Assembly (NCBI RefSeq): GCF_913777145.1
Contig: NZ_CAJYPS010000023.1
Location: 124,001-188,000 of the forward strand
Direction of reading: 5' to 3'
DNA length: 64,000 nt
DNA from: an uncultured Roseateles sp.
GTDB lineage: Bacteria > Pseudomonadota > Gammaproteobacteria > Burkholderiales > Burkholderiaceae_C
This document shows positions 35,571 to 47,804 of this stretch, one piece after another. The position numbers were made by a program, and so were the translations under genes. The notes under the pieces were generated by a model. It was not told where the DNA came from. It searched no databases and was given only the letters and a program-made list of their open reading frames with translations. Positions within the stretch are counted from its first letter, which is position 1, and each line of letters opens with the position of its first letter.

Positions 35571-36860
35571 TCAAGGGCGTGTAAACGGCCCCCAGGTGGG
35601 CTCGCGCACCTCGGCCAGCGTGATCAGCAGCGGGGCCTTGATCTTGCCGTCCAGGGTGGTGGTCATCAGCACCTCGCGGCCGCCGGCGCGGCTGGCATAG
35701 ACCAGCAGCTTGCCATTGGGCGCAAAGGCCGGGCTCTCGTCGTCCGTGCCGTCGGTGATCTGCTGCACCTGGCCGCTGCCGAGGTCCATCACGCAGAGGC
35801 GGAAATTGCCGCTCTGACGCGTGATGTAGGCCAGCGTGCGGCCGTCCGGGCTGATCGCCGGGCTGATGTTGTAGTTGCCGTTGAAGGTCACGCGCTCGGC
35901 GCTGCCGCCGGCCACCGCCATGCGGTAGATCTGCGGGCCGCCCCCCCGGTCGCTGACGAAGAACAGCGAGGCCCCATCCGGCGAGAAGCAGGGCTCGGTG
36001 TCGATCGCGCCGCTTTGCGTGAGCCGGCGCAGGCCGGAGCCGTCGCGGTTGATCACATAGAGCTGGGTGCCACCGTCGCGCGACAGCGCCACCGCCAGCT
36101 GCTGGCCGTTGGGCGACCAGGCCGGCGCGCTGTTGCTGCCCTTGAAGTCCGCCAGCACGCGGCGCTGGCCGGTCTGCACGTTCTGCAGCCGCACCGTGGC
36201 CTTGCGGCTCTCGAAGCTCACATAGGCCAGCTCCTGGCCATTGGGCGACCAGGCCGGCGAGATGATGGGCTCGGGGCTGGCCAGCGCGACCTTGGCACCC
36301 TCGCCGTCGGCGTCCGCAATCACCAGGCTGTAGCGCGGGCCGGCCTTGGTCACATAGGCCATGCGGGTCGCGAACACGCCGCGCTCGCCGGTCAGCTTCT
36401 CGTAGACGGTGTCGGCGATGCGGTGGGCCGCCAGGCGCGCATCTTCCGGCGTCACGGCCGTGGCCTCGCCGACGATGTCCTGGCCCTTGACCACGTCCCA
36501 GAGCTTGAAGCGGATGTCCAGCCGGCCGTCGGCCAGGCGGTTCACCGAGCCCGCCACCAGCGCATCGGCCTGGCGGGCGCGCCAGTCCTGCCAGACCGGG
36601 CTGGCGGTTTCGCTCAGGCCGGGCGGCGCGTCGACCGCACGGAACATGCCGCTGCGCTCCAGGTCGGCACGGATGATGGCCGCGATGGGCTGGGGCGACT
36701 TGGACTCATCCTTGAAATCCACCACCGCGATCGGCAGGCGCGTGCCGCCGACACCGGCGATCTCGACCCGCAGTTGCGCCCAGGCGGGCGAGGTGGTGAA
36801 GGCGGCCAGCGCCGCGAGACTCAGCCGGCGGCTGACAAGTGGGCGTGCATTCGAAGACAT
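35571..36860 (-). CDS. tolB: Tol-Pal system protein TolB
   Basis: 429 residues, the usual length. A leader with a twin-arginine-like pair (SRRLSLAALAAFTTSPAWAQ) precedes the N-terminal mixed domain (about 30-160) and a six-bladed beta-propeller (about 180-429) with recurring SPNG/SPDG motifs (AWSPNGQELAYVS, AWSPNGQQLAVAL, CFSPDGASLFFVS, AISPDGRTLAYIT, AFAPNGKLLVYAS). It is periplasmic and cycles between Pal and TolA. tolQ, tolR and tolA are not in the window. The start at 36860 (MSSNARPL) drops a poorly supported 15-residue extension. Confidence 0.96.
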   Translation of the reverse strand: MSSNARPLVSRRLSLAALAAFTTSPAWAQLRVEIAGVGGTRLPIAVVDFKDESKSPQPIAAIIRADLERSGMFRAVDAPPGLSETASPVWQDWRARQADALVAGSVNRLADGRLDIRFKLWDVVKGQDIVGEATAVTPEDARLAAHRIADTVYEKLTGERGVFATRMAYVTKAGPRYSLVIADADGEGAKVALASPEPIISPAWSPNGQELAYVSFESRKATVRLQNVQTGQRRVLADFKGSNSAPAWSPNGQQLAVALSRDGGTQLYVINRDGSGLRRLTQSGAIDTEPCFSPDGASLFFVSDRGGGPQIYRMAVAGGSAERVTFNGNYNISPAISPDGRTLAYITRQSGNFRLCVMDLGSGQVQQITDGTDDESPAFAPNGKLLVYASRAGGREVLMTTTLDGKIKAPLLITLAEVREPTWGPFTRP

Positions 36861-36918
36861 GCGCGGATTCTGCCGCAGGCACGGGCCCCGACTGTCGGAC
36901 GGCACCGCATCCCGGCGC

Positions 36919-38409
<1,491 letters not shown>

Positions 38410-38425
38410 CGCGAATCCTTGAATG

Positions 38426-38461
38426 CTGACGTCTGCATGCATGGCGGCACGCAGACGTCAG
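38426..38461 (-). promoter_or_regulatory. Hairpin in the maf-rng spacer (rng leader)
   Basis: 11-bp perfect inverted repeat CTGACGTCTGC / GCAGACGTCAG with a 14-nt loop, ending 5 nt before the AAGGATT ribosome-binding site of rng on the leftward strand. No T-tract follows, so it is not a classical terminator. It could be an attenuator, mRNA stabiliser or processing site. Confidence 0.55.
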
Positions 38462-38503
38462 GACTCCACCGCGATCGAGGGGCGACCCGGCCCCGGTGCC
38501 GGC

Positions 38504-39112
38504 TCAGAACTCGAAACCGAATTGTTCGAGTGCGCGCGCCGTCTCAAAGAGGGGCAACCCCATGATGCCCGAATAGCTGCCGTCGATGCGGGCGATCCAG
38601 GCGGCAAGCTGGCTTTGTATCGCATAGGCGCCGGCCTTGCCGAAGGGCTCGCGGCTGGCCACATAGCGCACGATGCAGCCTTCGTCCAGCGCCGCGAAAT
38701 GCACGCGCGACACGCTCAGCGACGCCACGCGGCGCCCGGCGCCGGCCACGCTGACCGCCGTGATCACGCGGTGCTCGCGGCCCGACAGCAGTCGCAGCAT
38801 GCGCGCGGCATCGGCCTCGTCCTCGGGCTTGCCCAGGATGAGATCGTCCACTGCCACCGTGGTGTCGGCGCACAGCACCGGCGCCTCGGGCAGGCCGCGC
38901 CGGTCCAGGCGCTGCAGCGCCGCATCCAGCTTGGCGCCGGTGACGCGCTCGCAATAACGCTCCGGCTGCTCGCCGGCCAGCACCGCCTCCAGCGCCTCGG
39001 CGTCTTCCTCCGGCCCGGGCAGCAGCAGCTGGTGCGCCACACCCAGCTGATCGAGCAGCTGGCGGCGGCGCGGGCTTTGCGACGCGAGATAGACGAAGGC
39101 GGGGGCGCTCAT
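38504..39112 (-). CDS. maf: Maf-like nucleoside triphosphate pyrophosphatase
   Basis: 202 residues. The family motif [16 protein letters not shown] stands at the N-terminus, with [18 protein letters not shown] and the later [22 protein letters not shown]. Maf proteins hydrolyse non-canonical or specific nucleotides (dTTP/UTP or m7GTP) to monophosphates. [11 protein letters not shown] with the later AYAIQ suits the dTTP/UTP (YhdE) subgroup better than YceF, but I hold this loosely. It lies 4 bp after rlmH and upstream of rng. Confidence 0.92.
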   Translation of the reverse strand: MSAPAFVYLASQSPRRRQLLDQLGVAHQLLLPGPEEDAEALEAVLAGEQPERYCERVTGAKLDAALQRLDRRGLPEAPVLCADTTVAVDDLILGKPEDEADAARMLRLLSGREHRVITAVSVAGAGRRVASLSVSRVHFAALDEGCIVRYVASREPFGKAGAYAIQSQLAAWIARIDGSYSGIMGLPLFETARALEQFGFEF

Positions 39113-39116
39113 GGCC

Positions 39117-39584
39117 TCACTCCCGGTGGTAGGGGTGGCCGGTGGTCACGGTCCAGGCCCGGTACAGGCCCTCGGCCAGCAGCACGCGCGCAAACGCGTG
39201 CGGCAGCGTCAGGTCGGACAGACGCAGCGTCTCGTCGGCCGTGGCCTTGAGTTCGGGGTGCAGGCCGTCGGGCCCGCCGATGATGAGGGCCGCATCGCGC
39301 CCCTCGCCCATCCAGAGCTTCAGACGCTCGGCCAGCTGCACCGAGGTGCGGCGCTCGCCGCGCTCGTCCAGGATGATGCGGCGCACGCCCCGCGGGAGCG
39401 CGGCCTCGATGCGCTGGGCCTCGGCGGCCATCAGCTGTTCGGCGGTCTTGCTGCCGCGGGTCTCCGCCTTCACCGCCTTGAGCTCCAGCCGCAACTCGGG
39501 CGGGAAGCGCTTGGCGAAGTCTTCATAGGCGGTGTCGGCCCAGGCCGGCATGCGCTGGCCCACGGCCACGAGCAGCAGCCGCAT
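39117..39584 (-). CDS. rlmH: 23S rRNA (pseudouridine1915-N3)-methyltransferase RlmH
   Basis: 155 residues, exactly the usual RlmH length, SPOUT fold. Visible landmarks: N-terminal [25 protein letters not shown], central [15 protein letters not shown], and the knot region [13 protein letters not shown] ([13 protein letters not shown]), [19 protein letters not shown], ending TGHPYHRE. It methylates pseudouridine 1915 in helix 69 of 23S rRNA in the 70S ribosome. Its ATG overlaps the rsfS stop by one base (TAATG), so they are translationally coupled. Confidence 0.97.
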   Translation of the reverse strand: MRLLLVAVGQRMPAWADTAYEDFAKRFPPELRLELKAVKAETRGSKTAEQLMAAEAQRIEAALPRGVRRIILDERGERRTSVQLAERLKLWMGEGRDAALIIGGPDGLHPELKATADETLRLSDLTLPHAFARVLLAEGLYRAWTVTTGHPYHRE

Positions 39585-40294
39585 TACTTCTTGGCAGCGC
39601 TCTTCTTGGCGGCCGGCTTGGCCACGGTCTTGCGGGCCGCGGGCTTCTTCACCGCCGCGGCCTTCTTGGCCGGCGCTGCCTTCTTCGCGGCGGGCTTGGC
39701 CGCGCCGACCTTGATGGTCTTGGCGGCGGGCGTCTTGCTGCCCACCACGCGGCTCACCGCCGCCTTCTTGGCGGGCGCGGCCTTCTTCGCGGGCGCCTTG
39801 GCGGCAGCGGTCTTGGCGGCCGTCTTGGCAGGTGCCTTCGCCGCCGACTTGACCGCGGGCTTGGCAGGCGCCTTGGCGGTGGTCTTCTTCGCGGTCGGCT
39901 TCTTGGCCGGCTCCGGCGTCTCGGAGGCCTTCACCAGCTTGGTCTCGCTGCTGCCCAGCTTGAGCTTGACCGGCTTGTCGCCCCAGATTTCCTCGAGGTG
40001 GTAGTACTCGCGGATCGCCGGCTGCATCACGTGCACCACGGCCGCGCCGCAGTCCACGATGATCCATTCGCCGTTGTCCTCACCCTCGGTGCGCATCACC
40101 GCCATGCCGCGGCCCTTGACCGTCTCCCGGACGCTGGAGGCCAGCGCCTTGGTCTGACGGTTGCTGGTGCCGGACGCGATGATGACGCGCTCGAACAGGG
40201 GCGACAGGTGCTCGGTATTGAACACCACGATGTTCTGGGCCTTGACGTCTTCGAGTCCGTCGACGATGGCTCGTTGCAGCTTGCGGATGTCCAT
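39584..40294 (-). CDS. rsfS: Ribosome silencing factor RsfS with a long histone-H1-like tail
   Basis: 236 residues. The first 115 are a normal RsfS/Iojap domain ([62 protein letters not shown]), which binds uL14 and blocks subunit joining in starvation. Residues about 125-236 are a Lys/Ala/Pro repeat tail ([23 protein letters not shown], ending [11 protein letters not shown]) like AlgP or histone H1 C-termini; the family norm is 105-130 residues. The tail is in frame, and rlmH overlap fixes its end, so it is real. It is likely to bind RNA or DNA non-specifically. Confidence 0.95.
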   Translation of the reverse strand: MDIRKLQRAIVDGLEDVKAQNIVVFNTEHLSPLFERVIIASGTSNRQTKALASSVRETVKGRGMAVMRTEGEDNGEWIIVDCGAAVVHVMQPAIREYYHLEEIWGDKPVKLKLGSSETKLVKASETPEPAKKPTAKKTTAKAPAKPAVKSAAKAPAKTAAKTAAAKAPAKKAAPAKKAAVSRVVGSKTPAAKTIKVGAAKPAAKKAAPAKKAAAVKKPAARKTVAKPAAKKSAAKK

Positions 40295-40882
40295 TCAGTT
40301 CTTTGTTCCGTAGAGACGGTGCGAGGCAATATAGCTCGCGACCTCGGGGCCCACCAGGGGGCGGATGTCGTCGCCACGCACGATCGCGTCGCGCACGGCG
40401 GTGGATGAAACGGGGAGCCTGGGCAGGGACAGCACCTGCAGGCGATGGGGCGGCAGCGCGCTCAGGCGCTGCACCTCGATGCCGTCGCGCGGCACGACCA
40501 CGATGGTGGCCAGCTGCAGCACGCGCTCGACCTGGTACCAGGTGGGCAGGCGCACGTACTGGTCCTGGCCCAGCAGGAACATCAGCTCGGCGCCGGGCTG
40601 CTCGGCCGCGTACTCGCTGAGCGTGTGCACCGTGAAACTGGGGCCCATACGGCGCAGCTCGCGCAGATCGATGTCGAAGCGCGGTTCGCTGGCGGTCAGC
40701 AGGTGGATCATCTCCACGCGCTGCTCGGCCGGCGCCATCACCTGATCGGCCTTCTGCCAGGGCCGGCCGGCCGGCAGCCACACCATGCGGTCGGGCGCGA
40801 GTGCGTCCAGCGCGAAGCGTGCAAAGGCCAGATGGCCGAGATGAGGCGGGTCGAAACTGCCGCCAAAGATCGCGATCTTCAC
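40295..40882 (-). CDS. nadD: Nicotinate-nucleotide adenylyltransferase
   Basis: 195 residues. The nucleotidyltransferase motif GGSFDPPHLGHLAFARFA includes the HxGH equivalent. ISSTxxR appears as VSSTAVRDAIVRG near the C-terminus. FLLGQDQYVRLPTW is typical of NadD (GxDxxxxxxxW). It adenylylates nicotinate mononucleotide in NAD synthesis. Its TGA abuts the rsfS ATG directly, the near-universal nadD-rsfS linkage. Confidence 0.96.
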   Translation of the reverse strand: MKIAIFGGSFDPPHLGHLAFARFALDALAPDRMVWLPAGRPWQKADQVMAPAEQRVEMIHLLTASEPRFDIDLRELRRMGPSFTVHTLSEYAAEQPGAELMFLLGQDQYVRLPTWYQVERVLQLATIVVVPRDGIEVQRLSALPPHRLQVLSLPRLPVSSTAVRDAIVRGDDIRPLVGPEVASYIASHRLYGTKN

Positions 40883-40894
40883 GAGTTCAGTGCC

Positions 40895-41830
40895 TCAGAG
40901 CCACAGCGCGGTCGGGGGCTCGTCGGCCCAGTCGCGCGGCCGCAAGAAGTCGCTGTAGAGCCGCGCCTCGGGCGTGCCGTCCTGCGGCGCCCAGGCATAG
41001 CGCCAGGCCACCTGGGGCGGCATGGACATCAGGATGGACTCGGTGCGCCCGCCCGACTGCAGGCCGAACAGCGTGCCACGGTCGAACACCAGGTTGAATT
41101 CCACGTAGCGGCCACGGCGATAGGCCTGGAAGTCGCGCTCGCGCTCGCCATAGGCATAGCCCTGGCGGCGCTCCACGATGGGCAGGTAGGCGCCCAGGAA
41201 GGCGTCGCCCACCGAGCGGATCAGACCGAAGCCGGCATCAAAGCCGCCGTCGCTGACGTCGTCGAAGAAGATGCCACCTATGCCGCGCGGCTCGTTGCGG
41301 TGCTTCAGGAAGAAGTACTCGTCGCACCAGGCCTTGTACTTGGGGTAGAGCTCGGCGCCATGCGGCTGCAGCGCATCGCGGCAGCTGCGGTGGAAGTGCT
41401 GGGCGTCGCGCTCGTAGCCGTAGTAGGGCGTGAGGTCCATGCCGCCGCCGAACCAGGTGACGGCCGGCCCGTTGGCCGGCAGCGCCGCGAACATGCGCAC
41501 ATTCATGTGCACCGTGGGCACGAAGGGATTGTGCGGGTGCAGCACCAGCGACACGCCCAGCGCCTCGAAGGGCGCGCCGGCCAGTTCCGGGCGGTGCTGC
41601 GTGGCCGAGGGCGGCAAGACCCGACCCTTCACATGCGAGAAGTTCACGCCGCCGCGCTCGAACACCGAGCCGCCCTCGATCAGCCGCGTCAGGCCATCGC
41701 CCTCCAGGCGGCCGCCGGGCTCGCGGCTCCAGCCGTCGCTGACGAAGGCATTGCCGTCCACGCGCTCCAGCGCGCTGACGATGGACTGCTGCAGATCCAG
41801 CAGGTAGGAACGGACGGCGAGGCTGTTCAT
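40895..41830 (-). CDS. hemF: Oxygen-dependent coproporphyrinogen III oxidase
   Basis: 311 residues. HemF signatures include [49 protein letters not shown], and [35 protein letters not shown]. It decarboxylates coproporphyrinogen III to protoporphyrinogen IX in aerobic heme synthesis. Its ATG overlaps the stop of the acyltransferase gene (ATGA) and nadD follows 12 bp after its stop. Confidence 0.97.
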   Translation of the reverse strand: MNSLAVRSYLLDLQQSIVSALERVDGNAFVSDGWSREPGGRLEGDGLTRLIEGGSVFERGGVNFSHVKGRVLPPSATQHRPELAGAPFEALGVSLVLHPHNPFVPTVHMNVRMFAALPANGPAVTWFGGGMDLTPYYGYERDAQHFHRSCRDALQPHGAELYPKYKAWCDEYFFLKHRNEPRGIGGIFFDDVSDGGFDAGFGLIRSVGDAFLGAYLPIVERRQGYAYGERERDFQAYRRGRYVEFNLVFDRGTLFGLQSGGRTESILMSMPPQVAWRYAWAPQDGTPEARLYSDFLRPRDWADEPPTALWL

Positions 41831-42447
41831 GGGCGGGGCTTGATGGGGCTGGCCAACTCGGCACGGCGGCCGACCCGGTGGGCCAGATGATCGGCGAAAG
41901 CCGCGAAATCCGTGGCGGTGTCGCCACTGAGCGACAGGAAGCGCTGCAGCGACACGGTGCGGGTGCGGAAATCCAGAAAGGCCAGGCCCACCGGCACGCC
42001 GGCCTGCACCGCCACCTGGTAGGCGCCGGTGCGCCAGCCCGGCGACAGCGAGCGCGTGCCCTCGGGCGCCACGGCCAGCCAGAAGCGCTCACCCCGGGCC
42101 CGGGCCTGGCGCATCTGCTCCACGGTCTGGCCGACCAGGCCGCGCGAGCTGCGCCGGTCCACGCTGACACCGCCGAGGTAGCGCATCCAGCGCCCCAGCA
42201 GCGGCACGCGGAACAGGCTGTCCTTGGCCCAGAAGCGCAGTTGCAGGCCCAGCGCCCACTTGGCGAGCAGGCCCACGACGAAGTCCCAGTTGGAGGTGTG
42301 TGGGTAGACCAGGATCACGCCCTGCTCCGCCGGCAGACCCGGCGACTCCACCCGCCAGCCGAACAGCGCGAGCACATGGCGGGCCAGCCGACTGGGCCGG
42401 CCGTGCGGGCGCCAGGGCCCGTTCAGCACTCGCGCCGTGTCGCTCAA
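41827..42447 (-). CDS. 1-acyl-sn-glycerol-3-phosphate acyltransferase-like protein
   Basis: 206 residues from a TTG start. Acyltransferase motif I is HTSNWD (HxxxxD) and motif III is APEGTRS (EGTR). [10 protein letters not shown] matches motif II. It is a PlsC-superfamily membrane-associated enzyme, probably acylating lysophospholipids or a related acceptor; the short, anchorless form is common in Burkholderiales between purD and hemF. The TTG at 42447 overlaps the purD stop (TTGA); a GTG at 42429 is an alternative. Confidence 0.85.
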   Translation of the reverse strand: MSDTARVLNGPWRPHGRPSRLARHVLALFGWRVESPGLPAEQGVILVYPHTSNWDFVVGLLAKWALGLQLRFWAKDSLFRVPLLGRWMRYLGGVSVDRRSSRGLVGQTVEQMRQARARGERFWLAVAPEGTRSLSPGWRTGAYQVAVQAGVPVGLAFLDFRTRTVSLQRFLSLSGDTATDFAAFADHLAHRVGRRAELASPIKPRP

Positions 42448-43724
42448 CGCTTGATGGCGCGGTGGCCGATGTCGGAGCGGTACTGGCGACCGGCGAACTG
42501 GATGTCGGCCGCCAGCTCGTAGGCACGCTGCGCCGCCAGCCGGGCGGACTCGCCCAGCGCGGTCACGCACAGCACGCGGCCGCCACTGGTCACCAGCTTG
42601 CCGTCCTGCTCGGCCGTGCCGGCATGGAAGACCATGCCGTCCTCGGCCTCGGCCGGCAGGCCGCTGATCGCGTCGCCCTTGCGCGGCGACAGCGGATAGC
42701 CCTCGGCGGCCAGCACCACGCCCAGCGCGACCCGACGATCCCACTGCAGCTCGACCTGGTCCAGCGTGCCCTCGGTGGCCGCCATCAGCAGCTCGAACAG
42801 ATCGCTCTTGAGCCGCATCATGATGGGCTGCGTCTCGGGGTCGCCCAGACGGGTGTTGAACTCCACGGTGCGCGGCTGGCCCTGCTCGTCGATCATCAGG
42901 CCGGCATACAGGAAGCCGGTGAACGGGTGACCGTCCTTGGCCATGCCCGCGATGGTGGGCTGGATGATCTCGTGCAGCACCTTGGCATGCACATTGGGCG
43001 TCACCACGGGCGCGGGCGAGTAGGCGCCCATGCCGCCGGTGTTGGGGCCCTGGTCGCCGTCCAGCAGGCGCTTGTGATCCTGGCTGGTGGCCAGCGGCAC
43101 GACCCGCTTGCCGTCGCACACGACGATGAAGCTGGCCTCCTCGCCCTGCATGAATTCCTCGATGACGACGCGGGCACCGCCCTCGTTGTGCACCACGCCC
43201 AGCTTGTTGTCGGCGAGGATCCAGTCGATGGCCTCATGGGCCTCGGCCAGCGTCTGCGCGACCACCACGCCCTTGCCCGCCGCCAGGCCGTCGGCCTTGA
43301 TGACGATGGGCGCGCCCTGGCGGTCCACATAGGCATGGGCCTCAGAGGCGTCGGAGAAGGTCTCGTAGGCCGCCGTGGGGATGCCGTGGCGCTTCATGAA
43401 GTCCTTGGCGAAGGCCTTGGAGCTCTCCAGCTGGGCCGCCGCCTGGGTGGGGCCGAAGATGCGCAGGCCGCGCGCGCGGAACTCGTCGACCACGCCGGCC
43501 GCCAGGAAGGCCTCGGGGCCCACCACGGTCAGCGCGATCTTCTGTTCAAGCGCGAAGTCAGCCAGCGCCTTCACGCCGGTGAGGGGCACATTCTTCAGGC
43601 GCGGATCATGGGCCGTGCCGCCATTGCCGGGCGCCACGAAGACCTGGGTCACGCGCTCGCTCTGCGCGAGCTTCCATCCCAGCGCATGCTCGCGGCCGCC
43701 GGAGCCGAGGACAAGAACCTTCAT
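42444..43724 (-). CDS. purD: Phosphoribosylamine--glycine ligase
   Basis: 426 residues, full length. ATP-grasp enzyme: N-terminal [21 protein letters not shown], then [38 protein letters not shown] and [12 protein letters not shown], then [18 protein letters not shown]. It makes glycinamide ribonucleotide in de novo purine synthesis. It starts 3 bp after the yebC stop. Confidence 0.98.
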   Translation of the reverse strand: MKVLVLGSGGREHALGWKLAQSERVTQVFVAPGNGGTAHDPRLKNVPLTGVKALADFALEQKIALTVVGPEAFLAAGVVDEFRARGLRIFGPTQAAAQLESSKAFAKDFMKRHGIPTAAYETFSDASEAHAYVDRQGAPIVIKADGLAAGKGVVVAQTLAEAHEAIDWILADNKLGVVHNEGGARVVIEEFMQGEEASFIVVCDGKRVVPLATSQDHKRLLDGDQGPNTGGMGAYSPAPVVTPNVHAKVLHEIIQPTIAGMAKDGHPFTGFLYAGLMIDEQGQPRTVEFNTRLGDPETQPIMMRLKSDLFELLMAATEGTLDQVELQWDRRVALGVVLAAEGYPLSPRKGDAISGLPAEAEDGMVFHAGTAEQDGKLVTSGGRVLCVTALGESARLAAQRAYELAADIQFAGRQYRSDIGHRAIKR

Positions 43725-43727
43725 CGT

Positions 43728-44450
43728 TCAGGCCAGCTCGGCGTTGTGGAAGACGTCCTGCACATCATCGAGATCCTCGATCATGTCCAGCAGCTTCTGC
43801 ATGCGCTCGGCATCCTCGCCGGCCAGCTCGATGGGGTTCTCGGCGCGCATGGTGACGCCGGCCAGCTCGGCCGTCAGGCCGGCGGCTTCCAGCGCGGCCT
43901 TCACGACCTCATAGTCGGCCGGTGCGGTCAGCACCTCGATGGAGCCGTCCTCGCCGGTGATCACGTCCTCGGCGCCGGCATCCAGCGCCACTTCCATGAT
44001 CTTGTCTTCCGACGTGCCCGGCGCGTAGATCAGCTGGCCGCAATGCTTGAACTGGAAGGCCACCGAGCCTTCGGTGCCCAGATTGCCGCCGTACTTGCTG
44101 AACACGTGACGCACTTCTGCCACGGTGCGCACGCGGTTGTCGGTCATCGTGTCCACGATGATGGCCGCGCCGCCTATGCCGTAGCCCTCGTAGCGGATTT
44201 CCTCGTAGGTCAGCCCGTCGATATTGCCGCTGGCCTTGTCGATGTTGTACTTGATGCGGTCCGCCGGCATGTTGGCGGCCTTGGCCTTGTCCACCGCCAG
44301 ACGCAGGCGGGGGTTGTCCTTGATGTCGGGCCCGCCCTGGCGCGCGGCCACCGTGATCTCACGGATGATGCGGGTCCAGATCTTGCCGCGCTTCTCGTCC
44401 TGACGGCCTTTGCGATGCTGGATGTTGGCCCATTTGGAATGTCCGGCCAT
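43728..44450 (-). CDS. YebC/PmpR family protein
   Basis: 240 residues. The start [25 protein letters not shown] is diagnostic, with the [23 protein letters not shown] region and [27 protein letters not shown]. The family comprises DNA-binding transcriptional regulators and, for some members, ribosome-associated factors that relieve polyproline stalling. The ATG at 44450 is fixed by that N-terminus. First gene of the long leftward block, divergent from the HerA-like gene. Confidence 0.95.
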   Translation of the reverse strand: MAGHSKWANIQHRKGRQDEKRGKIWTRIIREITVAARQGGPDIKDNPRLRLAVDKAKAANMPADRIKYNIDKASGNIDGLTYEEIRYEGYGIGGAAIIVDTMTDNRVRTVAEVRHVFSKYGGNLGTEGSVAFQFKHCGQLIYAPGTSEDKIMEVALDAGAEDVITGEDGSIEVLTAPADYEVVKAALEAAGLTAELAGVTMRAENPIELAGEDAERMQKLLDMIEDLDDVQDVFHNAELA

Positions 44451-44544
44451 ATAGGAGGCTCCTGGCGGGCGACCTTCACGGCGGCCCATTTTGTCGTTGG
44501 CTAGACTGCGATTTTAGCCGCCCGCCCTCCACTCCCCCGCCGCC

Positions 44545-46122
44545 ATGCCCGATCCCATCCTGTTGGCCCGCCACGACGCCACCGAATGCCTGCTGCTGCC
44601 GGCCCTGGCCAACCGCCACGGACTGATCACCGGCGCCACCGGCACCGGCAAGACCATCAGCCTGCAGAAGATGGCCGAGAGCTTCAGCGCCATCGGCGTG
44701 CCGGTCTTCATGGCCGATGTGAAGGGCGACCTCACCGGCATCAGCCAGAGCGGCCGCGCCAGCGACAAGCTGCTGGCCACGCTCAAGGGACGCGGCCTGG
44801 ACGCGCCCGCGTCGCTGGCCTGCCCCACCACGCTGTGGGACGTGTTCGGCCGCCAGGGCCACCCGGTGCGCGCCACCATCTCCGACTTCGGCCCGCTGCT
44901 GCTGGCCCGCATGCTGGCGCTCAACGAGACCCAGGCCGGCGTGCTGCAGATGGTGTTCAAGATCGCCGACGACAACGGCCTGCTGCTGCTGGACCTCAAG
45001 GACCTGCGCGCGATGCTGCAGCATGTTGGCGAGCACGCCAGCGAGTTCACCACCCAGTACGGCAATGTGTCGGCGGCCAGCATAGGCGCCATCCAGCGCG
45101 GCCTGCTGCAGATCGAGGCCCAGGGCGGCGACCAGTTCTTCGGCGAGCCCATGCTCAACATCGCCGACTTCATGCAGACCGAGGGCGGCGCCGGCGTGGT
45201 CAACATCCTGGCGGCCGACCAGCTGATGACCGCGCCGCGGCTCTACGCCAGCTTCCTGCTGTGGCTGCTGAGCGAGCTGTTCGAGACCCTGCCCGAGGTG
45301 GGCGACCTGGAGAAACCCAAGCTGGTGTTCTTCTTCGACGAGGCCCACCTGCTGTTCAAGGACGCGCCGGCCGCGCTGATCGAACGCATCGAGCTGGTCG
45401 TGCGCCTGGTGCGCTCCAAGGGGGTGGGCGTGTACTTCGTGACCCAGAACCCGCTGGACATCCCGGACGCGGTGCTGGGCCAGTTGGGCAACCGCGTGCA
45501 GCACGCGCTGCGCGCCTTCACGCCGCGCGACCAGAAAGCGGTCAAGGCCGCGGCCGACACCATGCGCGCCAAGCCGGGGCTGGACATCGCCAGCGCCATC
45601 ACCGAGCTGGCCGTGGGCGAGGCGCTGGTCAGCCTGCTGGATGAGCAGGGCCGGCCCGGCATCACCGAGCGCGTGTGGATGCTGCCGCCGGGCAGCCAGA
45701 TCGGCCCCATCACGCCCGAGCAGCGCCAGGCACTGCGGCAGAACTCGCTGGTGGCCGGCGTCTACGAGCAGGCGCTGGACCGGGCCTCGGCCTACGAGGC
45801 GCTGACCGGCCGCGCACCCGCGGCGGCCCCGGCGCCCGCCACGAGCGGCCGCAGCATGGCCGACGAGGCCGGCGCGGTGTTCCAGGGTGACGGCGCGGCG
45901 CGGCCGGCATCCCAGCCGGCTCCGCAGGCGGCTGGTGGCGGCATGCTGGACGGGCTCAAGGACGTGCTGTTCGGCAGCACCGGCCCGCGCGGCGGCCGCA
46001 AGGAGGGCCTGGCCGAGGCCGCGGCCCGCTCGGCCATGCGCAGCATAGGCTCGGCGGTCGGCCGTGAAATCATTCGCGGAGTGCTGGGCAGCATGCTGGG
46101 TGGCTCGGGTAAACGCCGCTGA
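44545..46122 (+). CDS. DUF853/HerA-like ATPase (YjgR family)
   Basis: 525 residues. Walker A is [10 protein letters not shown] near residue 30 and Walker B is [12 protein letters not shown] at about 266. This is the FtsK/HerA-like fold of DUF853 proteins. The final 90 residues are Ala/Pro-rich and low complexity, then a Gly-rich end ([14 protein letters not shown]). HerA relatives pump DNA in end processing, but the function of YjgR-type proteins is unsettled. Monocistronic in appearance, divergent from yebC. Confidence 0.9.
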   Translation: MPDPILLARHDATECLLLPALANRHGLITGATGTGKTISLQKMAESFSAIGVPVFMADVKGDLTGISQSGRASDKLLATLKGRGLDAPASLACPTTLWDVFGRQGHPVRATISDFGPLLLARMLALNETQAGVLQMVFKIADDNGLLLLDLKDLRAMLQHVGEHASEFTTQYGNVSAASIGAIQRGLLQIEAQGGDQFFGEPMLNIADFMQTEGGAGVVNILAADQLMTAPRLYASFLLWLLSELFETLPEVGDLEKPKLVFFFDEAHLLFKDAPAALIERIELVVRLVRSKGVGVYFVTQNPLDIPDAVLGQLGNRVQHALRAFTPRDQKAVKAAADTMRAKPGLDIASAITELAVGEALVSLLDEQGRPGITERVWMLPPGSQIGPITPEQRQALRQNSLVAGVYEQALDRASAYEALTGRAPAAAPAPATSGRSMADEAGAVFQGDGAARPASQPAPQAAGGGMLDGLKDVLFGSTGPRGGRKEGLAEAAARSAMRSIGSAVGREIIRGVLGSMLGGSGKRR

Positions 46123-46217
46123 TTCCCTGGTGACGCTGGGGTCGGCTTCATGCAGACTCCACCGGGCGCCGAGGCTACGGCGCCGCGAGGCTGGACCTCG
46201 ACAGAAAGGGTGGAGGC

Positions 46218-47765
46218 ATGAACACACTGAAGCAGTTGCGCATCGGCAAGCGGCTGGGCCTGGCATTCGGCCTGCTGCTGCTCCTGATGGTGCTGGTGGC
46301 CGGCGTCGGCGTGGCGGGGATCTTCCGCGTTGCCAGCGGGCTGGAGACGGTCTATCGGGACCGCACGGTGCCGCTGTCCCAGCTGGGTGAGCTGAATGCG
46401 CTGTCGCTGCGCAACCGCATGCTGGTGGCCGAGATGCTGCGCACGCCCAGCTTCGAAACGATCAAGAAGCTGAACGACGAGCTCAAGGCCAACCTGCAGC
46501 GGGGTCAGACCTTGCTGGACGCCTACCTGGGCTCCCGGCTCACGGCCGATGAGGATGCGCTGGCCAAGCGCTTCGTCACCGCGCGCAAGGCCTATGTCGA
46601 CGAGGGCCTCCTGCCCATCGCCGAAGCGCTGGCGGGCGGCGGCATGAGCAGCGCACTGCAGACCTACGAGACCAAGACCCTGCCGCTGGGCACGCAGGCG
46701 GCGGAGCTGTCGGCACAGCTGGTGAAGCTGCAGATCGACGTGGCCGCCAGCGAATATGACAAGGGCCGCGCCACCCGCAGCGGGGCGCTGGCCGCCAGCA
46801 TCGCGCTGACCGTGGTTGCGCTGGTGCTGGGCGCCGGCATGGCCTGGCTGATCACCCGATCCATCGCCGAGCCGGTGCGCCGTGCGGTGGACCTGGCCCA
46901 GGCCGTCGCCGCCGGTGACCTCAGCACCCACATAGACGCCGAGGGTCGCGACGAAATTGCCGAGCTGCTGAATGCGCTGGGCCAGATGAACACCGGCCTG
47001 GTGGGCCTGGTGCGTCAGGTGCGCGAGGGGGCGGACCAGATCCTCACCGGCGCCGGCGAGATCGCCAACGGCAATGCCGACCTGTCCCAGCGCACCGAGC
47101 AGCAGGCCAGCAGCCTGCAGCAGACCGCGGCGTCCATGGAGGAGCTGAACGCCACCGTGCGCCAGAACGCCGACACCGCGCAGACCGCCACACAGCTCGC
47201 CGCGTCCGCCAGCAGTGTGGCCGCACGCGGCGGCGAGGTGGTGGAGCAGGTGGTGGCGACGATGAACGACATCTCCAACAACTCGCGCAAGATCGCCGAC
47301 ATCATCGGCGTCATCGACGGTATCGCGTTCCAGACCAACATCCTGGCGCTGAATGCCGCGGTGGAAGCCGCCCGCGCCGGCGAGCAGGGCCGCGGCTTCG
47401 CGGTCGTGGCCTCCGAGGTGCGCTCGCTGGCCACGCGCAGCGCCGAGGCGGCGCGCGAGATCAAGTCACTGATCAGTCACAGCGTGGGCGACGTGGAGAC
47501 CGGCTCCCGCCTGGTGGGCGAGGCCGGCAGCACCATGACCGAGATCGTGACCCAGGTGCGCCGGGTCGCCGACCTGATCGGCGAGATCGGCTCGGCCACG
47601 CAGGAGCAGACCACCGGCATCGGCCAGGTCAGCGAGGCGGTGTCGCAGCTGGACAAGGTCACGCAGCAGAACGCCGCGCTGGTCGAGGAGGCCGCGGCCG
47701 CGGCCGACAGCCTGCGCCAGCAGGCCCAGCGCATGCACGGCGTGGTCGAGGTGTTCAAGCTCTGA
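46218..47765 (+). CDS. Methyl-accepting chemotaxis protein
   Basis: 515 residues in the Tar/Tsr layout. TM1 is about 13-34, then a periplasmic four-helix-bundle ligand domain (35-190), TM2 (about 192-211), a HAMP domain (212-265) and the cytoplasmic signalling hairpin. The hairpin tip is intact: [44 protein letters not shown]. There is no C-terminal CheR/CheB-binding pentapeptide (ends VVEVFKL), so adaptation may depend on other receptors. The periplasmic ligand cannot be predicted. RBS-like GGTGGAGG lies just before the ATG. Confidence 0.95.
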   Translation: MNTLKQLRIGKRLGLAFGLLLLLMVLVAGVGVAGIFRVASGLETVYRDRTVPLSQLGELNALSLRNRMLVAEMLRTPSFETIKKLNDELKANLQRGQTLLDAYLGSRLTADEDALAKRFVTARKAYVDEGLLPIAEALAGGGMSSALQTYETKTLPLGTQAAELSAQLVKLQIDVAASEYDKGRATRSGALAASIALTVVALVLGAGMAWLITRSIAEPVRRAVDLAQAVAAGDLSTHIDAEGRDEIAELLNALGQMNTGLVGLVRQVREGADQILTGAGEIANGNADLSQRTEQQASSLQQTAASMEELNATVRQNADTAQTATQLAASASSVAARGGEVVEQVVATMNDISNNSRKIADIIGVIDGIAFQTNILALNAAVEAARAGEQGRGFAVVASEVRSLATRSAEAAREIKSLISHSVGDVETGSRLVGEAGSTMTEIVTQVRRVADLIGEIGSATQEQTTGIGQVSEAVSQLDKVTQQNAALVEEAAAAADSLRQQAQRMHGVVEVFKL

Positions 47766-47804
47766 GGCGGCAGCACATCCCCTGGCGCCGCTGGCGAGCC
47801 GCCG

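Noticed and set aside
39584..39920. The Lys/Ala-rich end of RsfS as a frameshift or misread sequence
   Set aside because: The frame stays open without interruption, codon use matches the rest, and its stop overlaps the well-defined rlmH start.
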